NCBI GenBank assembly: GCA_900556585.1
Contig: USPD01000004.1
Location: forward strand, 1-60,506
From: an uncultured Eggerthella sp.
GTDB taxonomy: Bacteria; Actinomycetota; Coriobacteriia; Coriobacteriales; Eggerthellaceae
Direction of reading: 5' to 3'
DNA: 60,506 bases
Shown here: positions 16,753 to 25,155 of the stretch, piece by piece
How the letters are laid out: the number at the start of each line of letters is the position of its first letter
How positions within the stretch are numbered: position 1 is the stretch's first letter
Translations under genes and position numbers: made by a program
Notes under the pieces: model-generated
Databases searched by the model: none
The model's input: only the letters and a program-made list of their open reading frames with translations
Told to the model about the DNA's origin: nothing

Positions 16753-18009
16753 CTAATCACCGCTTTCTGCGTTGTTTGCTGTTTGAGAAGCGGATCCATT
16801 AGATTCACGCTGGTTGTCAGACTGGCTGGAGTTTGCCTCAGAACTGGAGCCTACATTAGAAGCGCTTGCATTATTTGCAGCCTCAGAGGGCACATTTCCT
16901 TGGAGGGTGAGTTCTTCTTGGTAAGCTTCAATTAAGCCATGGGCTTCGTCAAGACTACCAACAGCCATACCGTCTTTAATGCGGTTTGCGACACCAGGAT
17001 TGAGCTTGTCCACCTCAACATTGGAAACATATTCCAAGTTAGACAGAGGCATACCAAGTAATTCTTCGTTCAGACCGCGATATACCGCTACCTTACCATC
17101 TTGTTCGATAAGGTATGCCGAATTGTTGACATACTGATAGCCAGCAAAGAAAGCAGCAGCAAATGCAATCAGTAAGCAAAGCACGATGCCTACTGCTAAA
17201 AACTTTGATTTTCGAGCTTGTTTCTTTTCGCGAACTGCCTTGAATCCTTCTACATCAACAACGATAGCGGTTGCGTTGTCGAAGCCACCTGCAGCAAGAG
17301 CTGCTTCAACCAGCTGGTCGGCGCATTTTTGTGCTGAAGATGCCTGGCGCATGATGGAGGCAATTTCCGAATCCTCAATCATGGTGCAAATACCGTCTGA
17401 GCAAAGCAGCAGACGATCGCCTGTTTCCACATTGAGTTCGTACATATCGGGCTGCATGTGAGGATCGGAGCCTATAGCGCGCGTAATTACGGAACGGTTT
17501 GGATGAACGCGTGCTTCCTCTTCGGTAAGCTGTCCAGCTTCAATCATATCCGCCATAAGGCTGTGATCACGAGTGAGCTGCTGGAGAGAGCCGTTGTGTA
17601 GCAAATAAGCACGAGAGTCACCTACTTGCGCAATCAAGAGACGTTCATTGTCTAAAATTGCTGCAGTTAGGGTAGTGCCCATTCCTTCACGGCCAATGCC
17701 CTGGCTTGGTGCCTTGATAACATTGAGATTTGCAGCAACAACAGCGCGCGCAAGCGCATCTGCATCTGCTGTGTGTGGTGCAAGGTCGTTTAAGGTATTA
17801 ATAGTAATTTCGGAAGCAACTTCGCCTGCTTCATGTCCGCCCATGCCGTCAGCAACAGCAAAGAGGGGAGGCATAACAGTTAGGCTGTCTTCGTTGTGTT
17901 CGCGAACATGACCGACTTCGGTGCGGCTTCCATAAAATGAAGAAACCACTTCGAATGATGATGTGGTATTGCGTGTTGATGAGGTATGTTTTGTTGATTG
18001 GTCAGCCAT
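16753..18009 (-). CDS. pstP: PP2C-family Ser/Thr protein phosphatase, membrane-anchored
   Basis: The PP2C core (residues about 25-245) has the metal-binding motifs VREHNEDS, FAVADGMGGHEAGE, VGDSRAYLL, LLCSDGI and GFDNATAIVV. A single membrane helix (about 274-297, FLAVGIVLCLLIAFAAAFFAG) and an extracellular domain ending in a Ser/Asn/Gln-rich tail follow. This is the PstP/Stp architecture that dephosphorylates PknB and its targets. It directly abuts the FHA gene upstream and is 3 nt from the SEDS-PBP gene. Confidence 0.92.
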   Translation of the reverse strand: MADQSTKHTSSTRNTTSSFEVVSSFYGSRTEVGHVREHNEDSLTVMPPLFAVADGMGGHEAGEVASEITINTLNDLAPHTADADALARAVVAANLNVIKAPSQGIGREGMGTTLTAAILDNERLLIAQVGDSRAYLLHNGSLQQLTRDHSLMADMIEAGQLTEEEARVHPNRSVITRAIGSDPHMQPDMYELNVETGDRLLLCSDGICTMIEDSEIASIMRQASSAQKCADQLVEAALAAGGFDNATAIVVDVEGFKAVREKKQARKSKFLAVGIVLCLLIAFAAAFFAGYQYVNNSAYLIEQDGKVAVYRGLNEELLGMPLSNLEYVSNVEVDKLNPGVANRIKDGMAVGSLDEAHGLIEAYQEELTLQGNVPSEAANNASASNVGSSSEANSSQSDNQRESNGSASQTANNAESGD

Positions 18010-18423
18010 TTATTCAAACCTCACTCGCATAGTTACATCGCCAACAGTAATGCGATCGCCATTTCGAAGAGCAGTAGGCTCAGAAATGTAGCGATTATTA
18101 ACTGCGGTGCCATTAGTAGATCCCAAATCTTCAATAAAAAGATTCTGTCCCATTAAAACGAAACGAGCATGGCGCGAAGAAACGTATTCTGCGCCGATAA
18201 CAATGTCCGATCCTGGGCTTCGGCCAACAATGATAGGGCCGCGAACTGCGATTTGCACACCACGAAGTTCTTTGGGTCCTTTTTCAATTGCAACAGTCCA
18301 TACATGCTCTTTTTTGCGAGAACCGCGCACTAAACCAATGCCCGTTTTCATAATGGCAAAAAGGAACAGGTACAGCAGAACAACAAAAAGAAGTCGGCCT
18401 ATGAGAAGGATAATATCAATCAC
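18010..18423 (-). CDS. fhaB: FHA domain protein FhaB (FipA-like), membrane-anchored
   Basis: A 137-residue protein with one N-terminal membrane helix (IILLIGRLLFVVLLYLFLF) and a C-terminal FHA phosphothreonine-binding domain. The FHA motifs are IIVGRSPGSDIVI, YVSSRHARF and DLGSTNGTAVNNRYI. In mycobacteria FhaB/FipA links FtsZ and FtsQ and is recruited by phosphorylation. Its stop is adjacent to the phosphatase start. Confidence 0.9.
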   Translation of the reverse strand: MIDIILLIGRLLFVVLLYLFLFAIMKTGIGLVRGSRKKEHVWTVAIEKGPKELRGVQIAVRGPIIVGRSPGSDIVIGAEYVSSRHARFVLMGQNLFIEDLGSTNGTAVNNRYISEPTALRNGDRITVGDVTMRVRFE

Positions 18424-18462
18424 GTAAAGAACCTATCATTAACAGTACGGTGGTTATAAGCA

Positions 18463-18493
18463 GCAACGGGCAGCTTTTTTAGCTGCCCGTTGC
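18463..18493 (-). terminator. Strong intercistronic hairpin between fhaA and fhaB
   Basis: GCAACGGGCAGCT and AGCTGCCCGTTGC form a perfect 13-bp stem with a short loop (AAAAA in the minus-strand RNA). No T-run follows on either strand. It lies between two co-directional minus genes, so it may be a partial terminator or an mRNA processing or stability element. Confidence 0.55.
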
Positions 18494-18501
18494 ATTAGCG
18501 C

Positions 18502-19482
18502 TTATTGAAACGTAAATAAAAACGTGGTAGTTCCCACGGTAACGCGGTCGCCTTCTTGCAGCATAACTGATGCAATGTGACGGCCATTTACAAGTGTGCC
18601 ATTAGTGGAGCCAAGATCGGCAATACTCCAAGCATTTGCAGCTTCTTGGCGAATTTCAGCATGGGTGCGGCTTACATTTAAATCTTCAATTGCAATGTCA
18701 CTTGAAAGGGCGCGGCCAAGCAAAATGCGATTTTTTGTAAGAGGGAATGAACGATTAGTTGTTAGATCAACCAATCGTGGCTGACGTGGAGTATGACGAC
18801 CTACAACGCCAGGCTGTGGTGCTGCTTCATTAAAACGTACTGTTTGGTTGCCGGCAGGATTTGCTACTCCTGCAACAGGAGATACCGCACCAGCACCACC
18901 AGCAATAGGTGGTACGGTAGCTGGAGCTGCATAATCATCGTCATACGCTAGTGGGTCTTCAGCCATTACATCAATTCCTGAGCTAGCATAGCCTTGTGCA
19001 GGTGGTTGCTGTTGCTGCTGGTTGCGAATAATAGGCTGTGGTTCTGCAGGTGCTTGGTTATTGGTTAAACCGTAGCGCTGCATTTCTTCAGCACGAAGCT
19101 GAGAAACGATAGGTGCTGAAACCAATTCAGCAACAACCTCAAACTTACCCTGCTTCAATTCGTCGTCAATAATGAAGCGAACCAGGGGAGCGCCATCCAT
19201 GGCAAGACCGAGCTCTTGTGCTTTAGCACGCAAGTAGGTTTCTGTTTCGCCAGCCAAAGTGGGGTAATAACCAAAAAGACGTTCATCATCGTCTGGATTG
19301 ACGAGTACTGTATAAAGGGTAGGCGCAAATTCCTTGCCAGCGCCTACCATCTTTTCGCGACGCATTTGCTTTTCGGCTTTTTTGGCTATCTGGACGGGGC
19401 TAATAGGGGAATCGAAAAACTTATCACCCATATCATCGAAGCCGTCTTCAACGCGGCGTTCGAATTTAGAGAAAAACCCCAT
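18502..19482 (-). CDS. fhaA: FhaA-like DUF3662/FHA domain protein
   Basis: The protein starts MGFFSKFERRVEDGFDDMG, the hallmark of DUF3662 (FhaA N-terminus, residues about 1-120). A Pro/Gln/Ala-rich linker and a C-terminal FHA domain follow (RILLGRALSSDIAI, NVSRTHAEI, DLGSTNGTLVNGRHI). FhaA binds the phosphorylated pseudokinase domain of MviN and RodA/PbpA-pathway proteins in mycobacteria. AAGGAG lies six bases upstream of the chosen ATG. It is the first gene of the cluster. Confidence 0.9.
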   Translation of the reverse strand: MGFFSKFERRVEDGFDDMGDKFFDSPISPVQIAKKAEKQMRREKMVGAGKEFAPTLYTVLVNPDDDERLFGYYPTLAGETETYLRAKAQELGLAMDGAPLVRFIIDDELKQGKFEVVAELVSAPIVSQLRAEEMQRYGLTNNQAPAEPQPIIRNQQQQQPPAQGYASSGIDVMAEDPLAYDDDYAAPATVPPIAGGAGAVSPVAGVANPAGNQTVRFNEAAPQPGVVGRHTPRQPRLVDLTTNRSFPLTKNRILLGRALSSDIAIEDLNVSRTHAEIRQEAANAWSIADLGSTNGTLVNGRHIASVMLQEGDRVTVGTTTFLFTFQ

Positions 19483-19685
19483 GGTGTACTCCTTACTGAA
19501 TGTATAGTAACGGCAATATATTCCAACGATCAATCATGCCACAACATGGCAAAAATCGGAAATATTTCACTTGATTGTCATGATAAAGTTAGATTTTTTT
19601 TGTAATGAAAAGTAAGCGTTCGCTCTCTATTTGCTACACAGAAACAAAATGGGTATTTGAAATTCGTGAATTGCGCGATTAATTC

Positions 19686-19714
19686 TTGCGTTTTATAGCA
19701 AGGTAAGATACCCT
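19686..19714 (+). promoter_or_regulatory. Putative promoter of tRNA-Leu
   Basis: TTGCGT and TACCCT are separated by 17 nt and lie 24 nt before the tRNA 5' end, as expected for a stable-RNA promoter. The match to consensus is moderate. Confidence 0.4.
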
Positions 19715-19737
19715 AACTTTCGCACTTTATTGCATTT

Positions 19738-19824
19738 GCGGGTGTGGCGGAATTGGCAGACGCGTACGGTTCAGGTCCGTATGAGCTCCGGCTCATGAAG
19801 GTTCAAGTCCTTTCACCCGCACCA
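19738..19824 (+). tRNA. tRNA-Leu (anticodon CAG)
   Basis: Acceptor GCGGGTG/CACCCGC, a class II variable arm (TGAGCTCCGGCTCA), anticodon arm ACGGTTCAGGTCCGT with CAG, T-arm AGGTTCAAGTCCTT, discriminator A and an encoded CCA. A UUCG-loop terminator follows ten bases later. Confidence 0.95.
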
Positions 19825-19833
19825 TAGTCCACT

Positions 19834-19857
19834 AAAGCGCCCTTCGGGGCGCTTTTT
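19834..19857 (+). terminator. Rho-independent terminator of tRNA-Leu
   Basis: AAAGCGCCC-TTCG-GGGCGCTTT followed by TTC: a nine-bp stem with a stable UUCG tetraloop immediately after the tRNA. Confidence 0.88.
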
Positions 19858-19986
19858 CTGTATTTTGAGCCCAGACGGGTTCATAATGTGGTAGTGCAAT
19901 TTTTAAAATGCAGTTGTTTTTAATAAGGTGACGACTTTGGTTTTGCGCCAAAGCCAAACAGATTGAGGCTAAAGGAGAGCTCCCCC

Positions 19987-21153
19987 ATGAGGCATATTCA
20001 TTGCTTAAATAATATTTCTAGTCATGGCACTGATTTACTTGATTCAGAAAAATATGCTTTGACCGATAACCTGGAAGAAGCAGAGGGTATTCTGGTTCGC
20101 AGTGCTGCAATGCATGATATGCAATTTCCTTCTGGCTTGCGCGCGATTGCGCGTGCTGGTGCTGGCGTAAACAATATTCCATTGGATCGTTGCGCTGAAG
20201 AAGGCATTGTTGTTTTCAATACTCCAGGCGCTAATGCTAATGCGGTAAAAGAAATTGTTATTTGCGCTTTGCTTCTTGGAAGTCGTGACATCTTGGGTGG
20301 TATTGATTGGTGCCGCGAAAATGCGAATAATGAAAACATTGCCAAGACTGCTGAAAAGGCCAAGAAACAGTTTGCTGGTAACGAAATCAAGGGTAAAAAG
20401 CTTGGCGTCATTGGCTTAGGTGCGGTAGGTGCTGAAGTTGCAAATGCTGCTGTTGACCTTGGCATGGATGTATATGGTTATGATCCTTTTGTTTCGGTAA
20501 GCTCTGCTTGGAAAATTTCAAGCCCTGTTCATCACATTACCGATTTGGCAGACATCTTCCGTACGTGTGATTACATCACTATTCATGTTCCTGCAGTAAA
20601 GGACACTATCGGTATGGTGGATGCTCACGCTTGTTCTCTTATGAAGGAAGGCGTTGTGCTGCTAAACTTCTCCCGTGATACCTTGGTGGATCCAGCGGCT
20701 CTTTCTGTTGTTCTTGATTCTGGTCGTGTAAAAACCTACATTACTGACTTTGCTACACCAGAAGTAATGAAGATGAAGAATACCGTAGTTCTTCCTCATT
20801 TAGGCGCATCTACAGCAGAAGCTGAAGATAATTGCGCAATTATGGCAGTTCGTGAAATGGTTGACTACTTTGAAAATGGCAACATTACCCATTCAGTTAA
20901 CTATCCTGATTGCGACATGGGCGTATGTCCTGAAGGTATGACCCGTTTAGCAATGCTCCACCGCAATGTTCCTAATATGATTGCTCAAATTACTAATGTA
21001 TTAGGCGAAGACAACGTAAACATTGCAAACCTTATGAATAAGGCTCGTGGTGAGCATGCATATACCTTGATTGACTTGGATCAGCCAGCGTCCGATGAAG
21101 CTATGGCAAAGATTCGTTCCATCGAAGGCGTTCGTCGTTTGCGTTTCATTTAA
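19987..21153 (+). CDS. serA: D-3-phosphoglycerate dehydrogenase with C-terminal ACT domain
   Basis: NAD-dependent D-2-hydroxyacid dehydrogenase fold: LRAIARAGAGVNNIPLD, nucleotide-binding GKKLGVIGLGAVGAEVANA, NFSRDTLVD (Arg of the catalytic set), and LPHLGASTAEAEDNC (catalytic His region). The last 75 residues (RNVPNMIAQITNVLGEDNVNIANL) form an ACT regulatory domain. It makes phosphohydroxypyruvate, the first step of serine synthesis. AAAGGAG lies nine bases before the ATG; a TTG 24 bases upstream is in frame but unlikely. No serC is adjacent. The gene ends one base before the convergent rnhA stop. Confidence 0.9.
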   Translation: MRHIHCLNNISSHGTDLLDSEKYALTDNLEEAEGILVRSAAMHDMQFPSGLRAIARAGAGVNNIPLDRCAEEGIVVFNTPGANANAVKEIVICALLLGSRDILGGIDWCRENANNENIAKTAEKAKKQFAGNEIKGKKLGVIGLGAVGAEVANAAVDLGMDVYGYDPFVSVSSAWKISSPVHHITDLADIFRTCDYITIHVPAVKDTIGMVDAHACSLMKEGVVLLNFSRDTLVDPAALSVVLDSGRVKTYITDFATPEVMKMKNTVVLPHLGASTAEAEDNCAIMAVREMVDYFENGNITHSVNYPDCDMGVCPEGMTRLAMLHRNVPNMIAQITNVLGEDNVNIANLMNKARGEHAYTLIDLDQPASDEAMAKIRSIEGVRRLRFI

Positions 21154-21630
21154 TTAACTTTCAAAGCCTTCATCAATAATTTTTCCCATTCCGTCCGCTG
21201 CGGTGGTTGCAAGATCATCGCAGCGTTCGTTTAGGGGATGTCCTGCGTGACCTTTAACCCAGTGAAAGCTCACGGAATGAGGCTCTTTTGCGGCTATTAG
21301 GCGTTTCCATAGATCGATGTTTTTAACCGGTTCTTTTTTGGCGTTCTTCCAGCCGCGTTTTAACCAACCTTCAATCCAATGCTGATTAAACGCATTTACC
21401 ACGTATTGAGAATCCGTGTGCACTTCAACCGTACAGGGTCTATTCAAGGCCTCCAAACCAGTGATTACTCCAAGTAATTCCATACGGTTATTGGTGGTAT
21501 TGATATAGCCTTGGGAAAACTCACGTTCGAATGTTTTTCCTTCCTGGTTGGTGTAGCGCAAAATAGTGCCAAAACCGCCAGGTCCAGGGTTTCCGCGAGA
21601 TGATCCATCGCTATATAACAGTACTTTCAT
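21154..21630 (-). CDS. rnhA: Ribonuclease HI
   Basis: The 158-residue protein has the four catalytic acids of type 1 RNase H: YSDGSSRGNPGPGG, TTNNRMELLGVI, HTDSQYVVNAF and NERCDDLATTAA. It contains the basic handle WIEGWLKRGWKNAKKEPVKN. It degrades RNA of RNA-DNA hybrids in the cytoplasm. It is convergent with serA without spacing, and downstream of ysxC on the same strand with a large palindrome between them. Confidence 0.95.
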   Translation of the reverse strand: MKVLLYSDGSSRGNPGPGGFGTILRYTNQEGKTFEREFSQGYINTTNNRMELLGVITGLEALNRPCTVEVHTDSQYVVNAFNQHWIEGWLKRGWKNAKKEPVKNIDLWKRLIAAKEPHSVSFHWVKGHAGHPLNERCDDLATTAADGMGKIIDEGFES

Positions 21631-21686
21631 ACAATTCCTTTTCGTTCGTTAGTGGTGCGCAATTTCACCTTAAGTCAGATATTGGG

Positions 21687-21880
21687 TATTTTATTTTTAG
21701 GGAATCGCGAAGCTCGGCTTATCAAATAAAACACTATAAGAAATAGCCCTAAATTCACGGTCAAAAAATTTTGGGCATAAGTCGAACTGAATCCGTGCTT
21801 GTTTCGCTATTTCTTTGCTGTTTAGCGCCTGTTTTATTTGGTAAGCCGAAATAAGCGTAGTCTGGTCTAAAAATAAAATA
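21687..21880. repeat. 194-nt imperfect palindrome (MITE-like or large structured RNA)
   Basis: Successive segments pair across one centre: TATTTTATTTTTAG (21687-21700) with CTAAAAATAAAATA (21867-21880), perfect; CGGCTTATCAAATAAAACA (21715-21733) with TGTTTTATTTGGTAAGCCG (21830-21848), 18 of 19; GAAATAGC (21740-21747) with GCTATTTC (21806-21813); CACGG (21756-21760) with CCGTG (21793-21797). It fills most of the 270-nt gap between ysxC and rnhA. A 62-codon minus frame runs through it but reads as non-protein. Confidence 0.75.
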
Positions 21881-21900
21881 TCCATACCTGCTTAATAGAA

Positions 21901-22482
21901 TTATTTGCAGGCATTTTCAATCAGCCGACGTAATTCATCAAACCCAGTGCCATTTGCTGAAGAGCATACAACAAACGGAATTTCTTCAGGCAAATCGAGC
22001 TGTTTGCGAATAGTGGCCTTCTGCTTATTTGCCTGTGATTTGCTGAGTTTATCCGCCTTGGTAAGCGCCACAATAAAAGGCAGTTCGCAAGCGCGTAAAA
22101 ACTCAATCATTTGTTCATCAAGCTTGGTAGCAGGATGGCGAATGTCAATCAAAGAAACTACCAAAGCGTAGTAGCGGTATTGGTCGAAGTATCCGTTGAT
22201 CATTTCATCCCAGCGAGCCTTTTCGCTTTTGGCTACTTTTGCATAGCCGTATCCTGGCAGGTCAACAAAATCAATTTCATCGGTTGTGAAAAAGTTGATA
22301 GTAGTTGTTTTGCCAGGCATTTGAGATACCTTTGCCAGTTTCTTACGGTTGAATAACCTATTAATAAGGGAAGATTTCCCTACATTTGATCTGCCAACAA
22401 AAGAAACTTCAGGACGTACAGAGGTGGGAATTTGTGCGGAAGTGCCATAGGCTCCTTGAAATTCGACCAAGTTGTAATTCAT
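21901..22482 (-). CDS. ysxC: Ribosome biogenesis GTP-binding protein YsxC/EngB
   Basis: TRAFAC-class GTPase of 193 residues with G1 GRSNVGKSS, G2 TTT, G3 DLPGYG, G4 TKAD and G5 SSANG, preceded by the family lead FVGRSNVGKSSLINRL. EngB/YsxC assists late 50S subunit assembly and is usually essential. It is transcribed towards rnhA. The start has AAGGGGC upstream on the minus strand. Confidence 0.94.
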   Translation of the reverse strand: MNYNLVEFQGAYGTSAQIPTSVRPEVSFVGRSNVGKSSLINRLFNRKKLAKVSQMPGKTTTINFFTTDEIDFVDLPGYGYAKVAKSEKARWDEMINGYFDQYRYYALVVSLIDIRHPATKLDEQMIEFLRACELPFIVALTKADKLSKSQANKQKATIRKQLDLPEEIPFVVCSSANGTGFDELRRLIENACK

Positions 22483-22551
22483 AGCACGCCCCTTATTCGC
22501 TATTTGTTTTGCGTCTAACCTGCAGAATTTTTTGTTTTTCCATAATAGCGT

Positions 22552-22563
22552 TGATTCGAATCA
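22552..22563. promoter_or_regulatory. 12-bp palindrome in the divergent ysxC/mscS interval
   Basis: TGATTCGAATCA is a perfect palindrome located between the divergently transcribed ysxC and mscS genes, 50 nt before the mscS start. It is a candidate operator, but no regulator can be named. Confidence 0.35.
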
Positions 22564-22613
22564 CGCGAAGCAACGATAATAAACTAACAGAAGTCTTATA
22601 GACAGAGGATTAT

Positions 22614-23375
22614 ATGGATACATTCCAACAAACTATAGCTAACGTTACAGGTGGGGATTTTATAGGCAAAATCATTTTTGCCATTATTATTCTTGTCATT
22701 GTTGGTTTTATATCTCACTTTGTAGTGAGGTGGTTGCGCCACATAATGGGTAGCGATAGTAACCCGCTTCCTCAAAGTTCAATCTTTGTGAACATTACCC
22801 GCGGCATTATTTGGGGTATTGGTATCTGCTTGGTGCTGGATGCCTGCTTTAACGTAAATATGTCTGCTATTATTGCTGCCCTTGGCGTTGGTGGTATTGC
22901 GCTTTCTCTGGGCTTTCAAGATACCCTTTCAAACTTAATTGGTGGCGTTCAAATTTCATTCATGCGTATTGTAAAACCGGGGGATAACATCCAGGTAGGT
23001 AATAATAAAGGCGTGGTGCAAGATGTCACCTGGCGTCATGCAACCATCAAGAATCGCAACGGTGAAACGGTTATTATTCCTAATTCGGTAATTTCTAAAA
23101 ATGCTGTTGTGCATCTTCCGCCCCCTGAGCGCGTCAATGTACCCTTCCTTGCTGCTAACGGAGATAACTTAGATGAAGTGGCGGATTCAATAGAGCATGT
23201 TGTGCATGATATTGCTCTTACCTATGCGGGCATTGTGGAAGAACCTTCGGTTGTTTTTACTGAAGTAACAGCTGAAGGCATTATAGGTAAAGTTTTGCTT
23301 GAAATTGATGATGCAAGTCAGGCAACGCCAGTTTCGGATGCTATTACACGTGCTATTGCTCCTATAGTGCGATAA
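22614..23375 (+). CDS. MscS-family mechanosensitive channel
   Basis: The 253-residue protein has two or three N-terminal helices and the pore-lining MscS signature ALGVGGIALSLGFQDTLSNL, then the beta-domain motif VKPGDNIQVGNNKGVVQDVT and the NRNGETVIIPNS motif. It is a small-type MscS that releases solutes on hypo-osmotic shock. AGAGG precedes the ATG. Confidence 0.92.
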   Translation: MDTFQQTIANVTGGDFIGKIIFAIIILVIVGFISHFVVRWLRHIMGSDSNPLPQSSIFVNITRGIIWGIGICLVLDACFNVNMSAIIAALGVGGIALSLGFQDTLSNLIGGVQISFMRIVKPGDNIQVGNNKGVVQDVTWRHATIKNRNGETVIIPNSVISKNAVVHLPPPERVNVPFLAANGDNLDEVADSIEHVVHDIALTYAGIVEEPSVVFTEVTAEGIIGKVLLEIDDASQATPVSDAITRAIAPIVR

Positions 23376-23531
23376 ATGTGGCCTTCTTACCGTTTAGGGC
23401 TAGAATTCGTCCGTTATTAATCTGAGGCAGGTTCTCTAACTCTTTCTGTAAAAATGAAACCAGTAATTGACATTAAAAATGCTTAAAAAATAAGCAGCAT
23501 AGTTCGTGTCAATCGCAGAAAGAGGATAGTA

Positions 23532-24968
23532 ATGGTATATAACATGGAGAACCGTGGAAAGCTTGCTAAGTATCTGTTTCTTCACCATTGTATTCGCGCT
23601 GATATTGTGAATGGAAAAATCCCTTTTGGTTCTACGCTTCCTTCCAAACGTCATTTAGCTCAAGAGCTTAAGGTAAGCGTTAATACGGTTGAACGTGCTT
23701 ATTCTCTTCTTGTAAGTGAAGGCTACATAGAACCTCATGCGGGTAGCGGTTTTACGGTTTGTCTTGAGCAGAAACAGGCACATAAGTTTGCTCTTTTTCA
23801 AGATGAAATAGAAGCTGGTGAAGAAACCAGATCCACTAAAAAGATCAATAACATTATCGATCTTAAAGCGAATCGTTCAAGCTTAGAGCTTTTTCCTCTT
23901 GATACATGGTCAAGGCTGATGCGCCAGGTTCTATCAGGGTGTGATCTTTCTATTTTGGAAACAGTTCCATTTAATGGATTGCTCGTTTTGCGAAAAGCTA
24001 TTGCTTCGTTTTTGTATGAGACTAAAGGTATTTGCGTTTCGCCTTCAAGAATTATCATTGGCGCAGGTACTGAATATTTATACAGCAGGCTGCTTCAGCT
24101 ATTAGGAAATCAATGTATTATTGCAATTGAAGATCCTGGTTATAAAAAGTTTGCAGATATTTCCCGGAGTTTTGGAACTCTGTGGAAATACATTCCCCTT
24201 GATGAACAGGGAATATTGGTAAGTACTCTTTCCGAGAGCCGATCTGATGTGGTTCATGTTTCGCCCGCAAACCAATTTCCTATGGGCTTGGTTATGTCAA
24301 AAAGCAGAAGGAAGGAATTACTTGCTTGGCTTCACGAAAGCCCTAATCGGTATCTTATTGAAGATGATTACGATAGCGAAATACGTTATGCCGGCACAGC
24401 GCTGCCCCCTTTAATTACGCAGGATGATACGCAAAGGGTCATTTACCTTAATACCTTTTCGAAGACCCTTGTGCCTTCGCTTCGCATTTCTTATATGATC
24501 CTCCCTGATACTTTGATGGATCTTTATCGCAAACAGCTGAGCTTTTATTCGTGTACCGTTTCAAGTTTTGAGCAGTATACGTTGGCAAAATTTATTTCGG
24601 AGGGGTATCTTCAACGGCATATAAAAAGGTTGCGCCGCCATTACAAACAAAGAAGACAAGTTGTATTCGAAGCATTCCAAAATTCGAAAATAGCTACGTG
24701 CTCTTCTATATTTGCAGGTGATGTCGGAACTCATTTTATTCTTCGCGTTGAAACTAAAAAGACTGAAGAAGAAATACACCGTGAAGCTGAAAAGAGAAAC
24801 GCAAATATAGCATTGCTTTCTGATTATTGTGCCAATCCAACCATCAAAGAAGCTCACTGTATCGTTGTCAACTTTGCGTCAATATCAATTTTGGGTATTC
24901 GCCAGGCAGTGGAGTTACTGGAGGATATATTTTCTGAAGAAATTGCTCTACAAAGTAACGGTAATTGA
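23532..24968 (+). CDS. MocR-type transcriptional regulator (GntR HTH + class I aminotransferase domain)
   Basis: Residues about 10-78 form a GntR winged helix (GSTLPSKRHLAQELKVSVNT, VERAYSLLVSEGYIEPHAGS). Residues 115-470 form a fold-type I PLP domain with LIEDDYDSEIRY and the PLP lysine motif NTFSKTLVPSLRISY. MocR/PdxR proteins sense PLP or amino acids and regulate vitamin B6, GABA or other genes. No pdxST is adjacent; the next gene is an alcohol dehydrogenase. AGAGGA precedes ATG 23532, and ATG 23544 is an alternative. The 155-nt gap upstream shows no other feature. Confidence 0.9.
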   Translation: MVYNMENRGKLAKYLFLHHCIRADIVNGKIPFGSTLPSKRHLAQELKVSVNTVERAYSLLVSEGYIEPHAGSGFTVCLEQKQAHKFALFQDEIEAGEETRSTKKINNIIDLKANRSSLELFPLDTWSRLMRQVLSGCDLSILETVPFNGLLVLRKAIASFLYETKGICVSPSRIIIGAGTEYLYSRLLQLLGNQCIIAIEDPGYKKFADISRSFGTLWKYIPLDEQGILVSTLSESRSDVVHVSPANQFPMGLVMSKSRRKELLAWLHESPNRYLIEDDYDSEIRYAGTALPPLITQDDTQRVIYLNTFSKTLVPSLRISYMILPDTLMDLYRKQLSFYSCTVSSFEQYTLAKFISEGYLQRHIKRLRRHYKQRRQVVFEAFQNSKIATCSSIFAGDVGTHFILRVETKKTEEEIHREAEKRNANIALLSDYCANPTIKEAHCIVVNFASISILGIRQAVELLEDIFSEEIALQSNGN

Positions 24969-25025
24969 TTACAGCTGACCTGAAAAACAGCATTCGCATT
25001 GACACTTTTTTATCAAGTACCCCCT

Positions 25026-25050
25026 TTGTACGCTAGTTGCAACCGTACAA
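25026..25050. promoter_or_regulatory. Inverted repeat upstream of the alcohol dehydrogenase
   Basis: TTGTACG and CGTACAA are perfect 7-bp arms separated by 11 nt, in the leader between the MocR gene and adh. TTGACA at 24999 could be part of a promoter. It is a candidate operator, possibly for the neighbouring MocR protein. Confidence 0.4.
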
Positions 25051-25155
25051 ACTGTTTCGCGCTTATGTTCTAGCTTTTGTTAAGCAAACAGCGTTTACAA
25101 CACCTCTAGCTCTGGGGTTCGACATAAAGCGAGGCACAAACGAAAGGGGCTCATC

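Noticed and set aside
18463..18493. Full rho-independent terminator between fhaA and fhaB
   Set aside because: The stem is strong but no T-run follows on the minus strand, and the cluster order suggests co-transcription. It is kept only as an intercistronic hairpin.
21697..21885. 62-codon minus-strand frame within the palindrome
   Set aside because: It lies wholly in the inverted repeat and shows no protein-like pattern.
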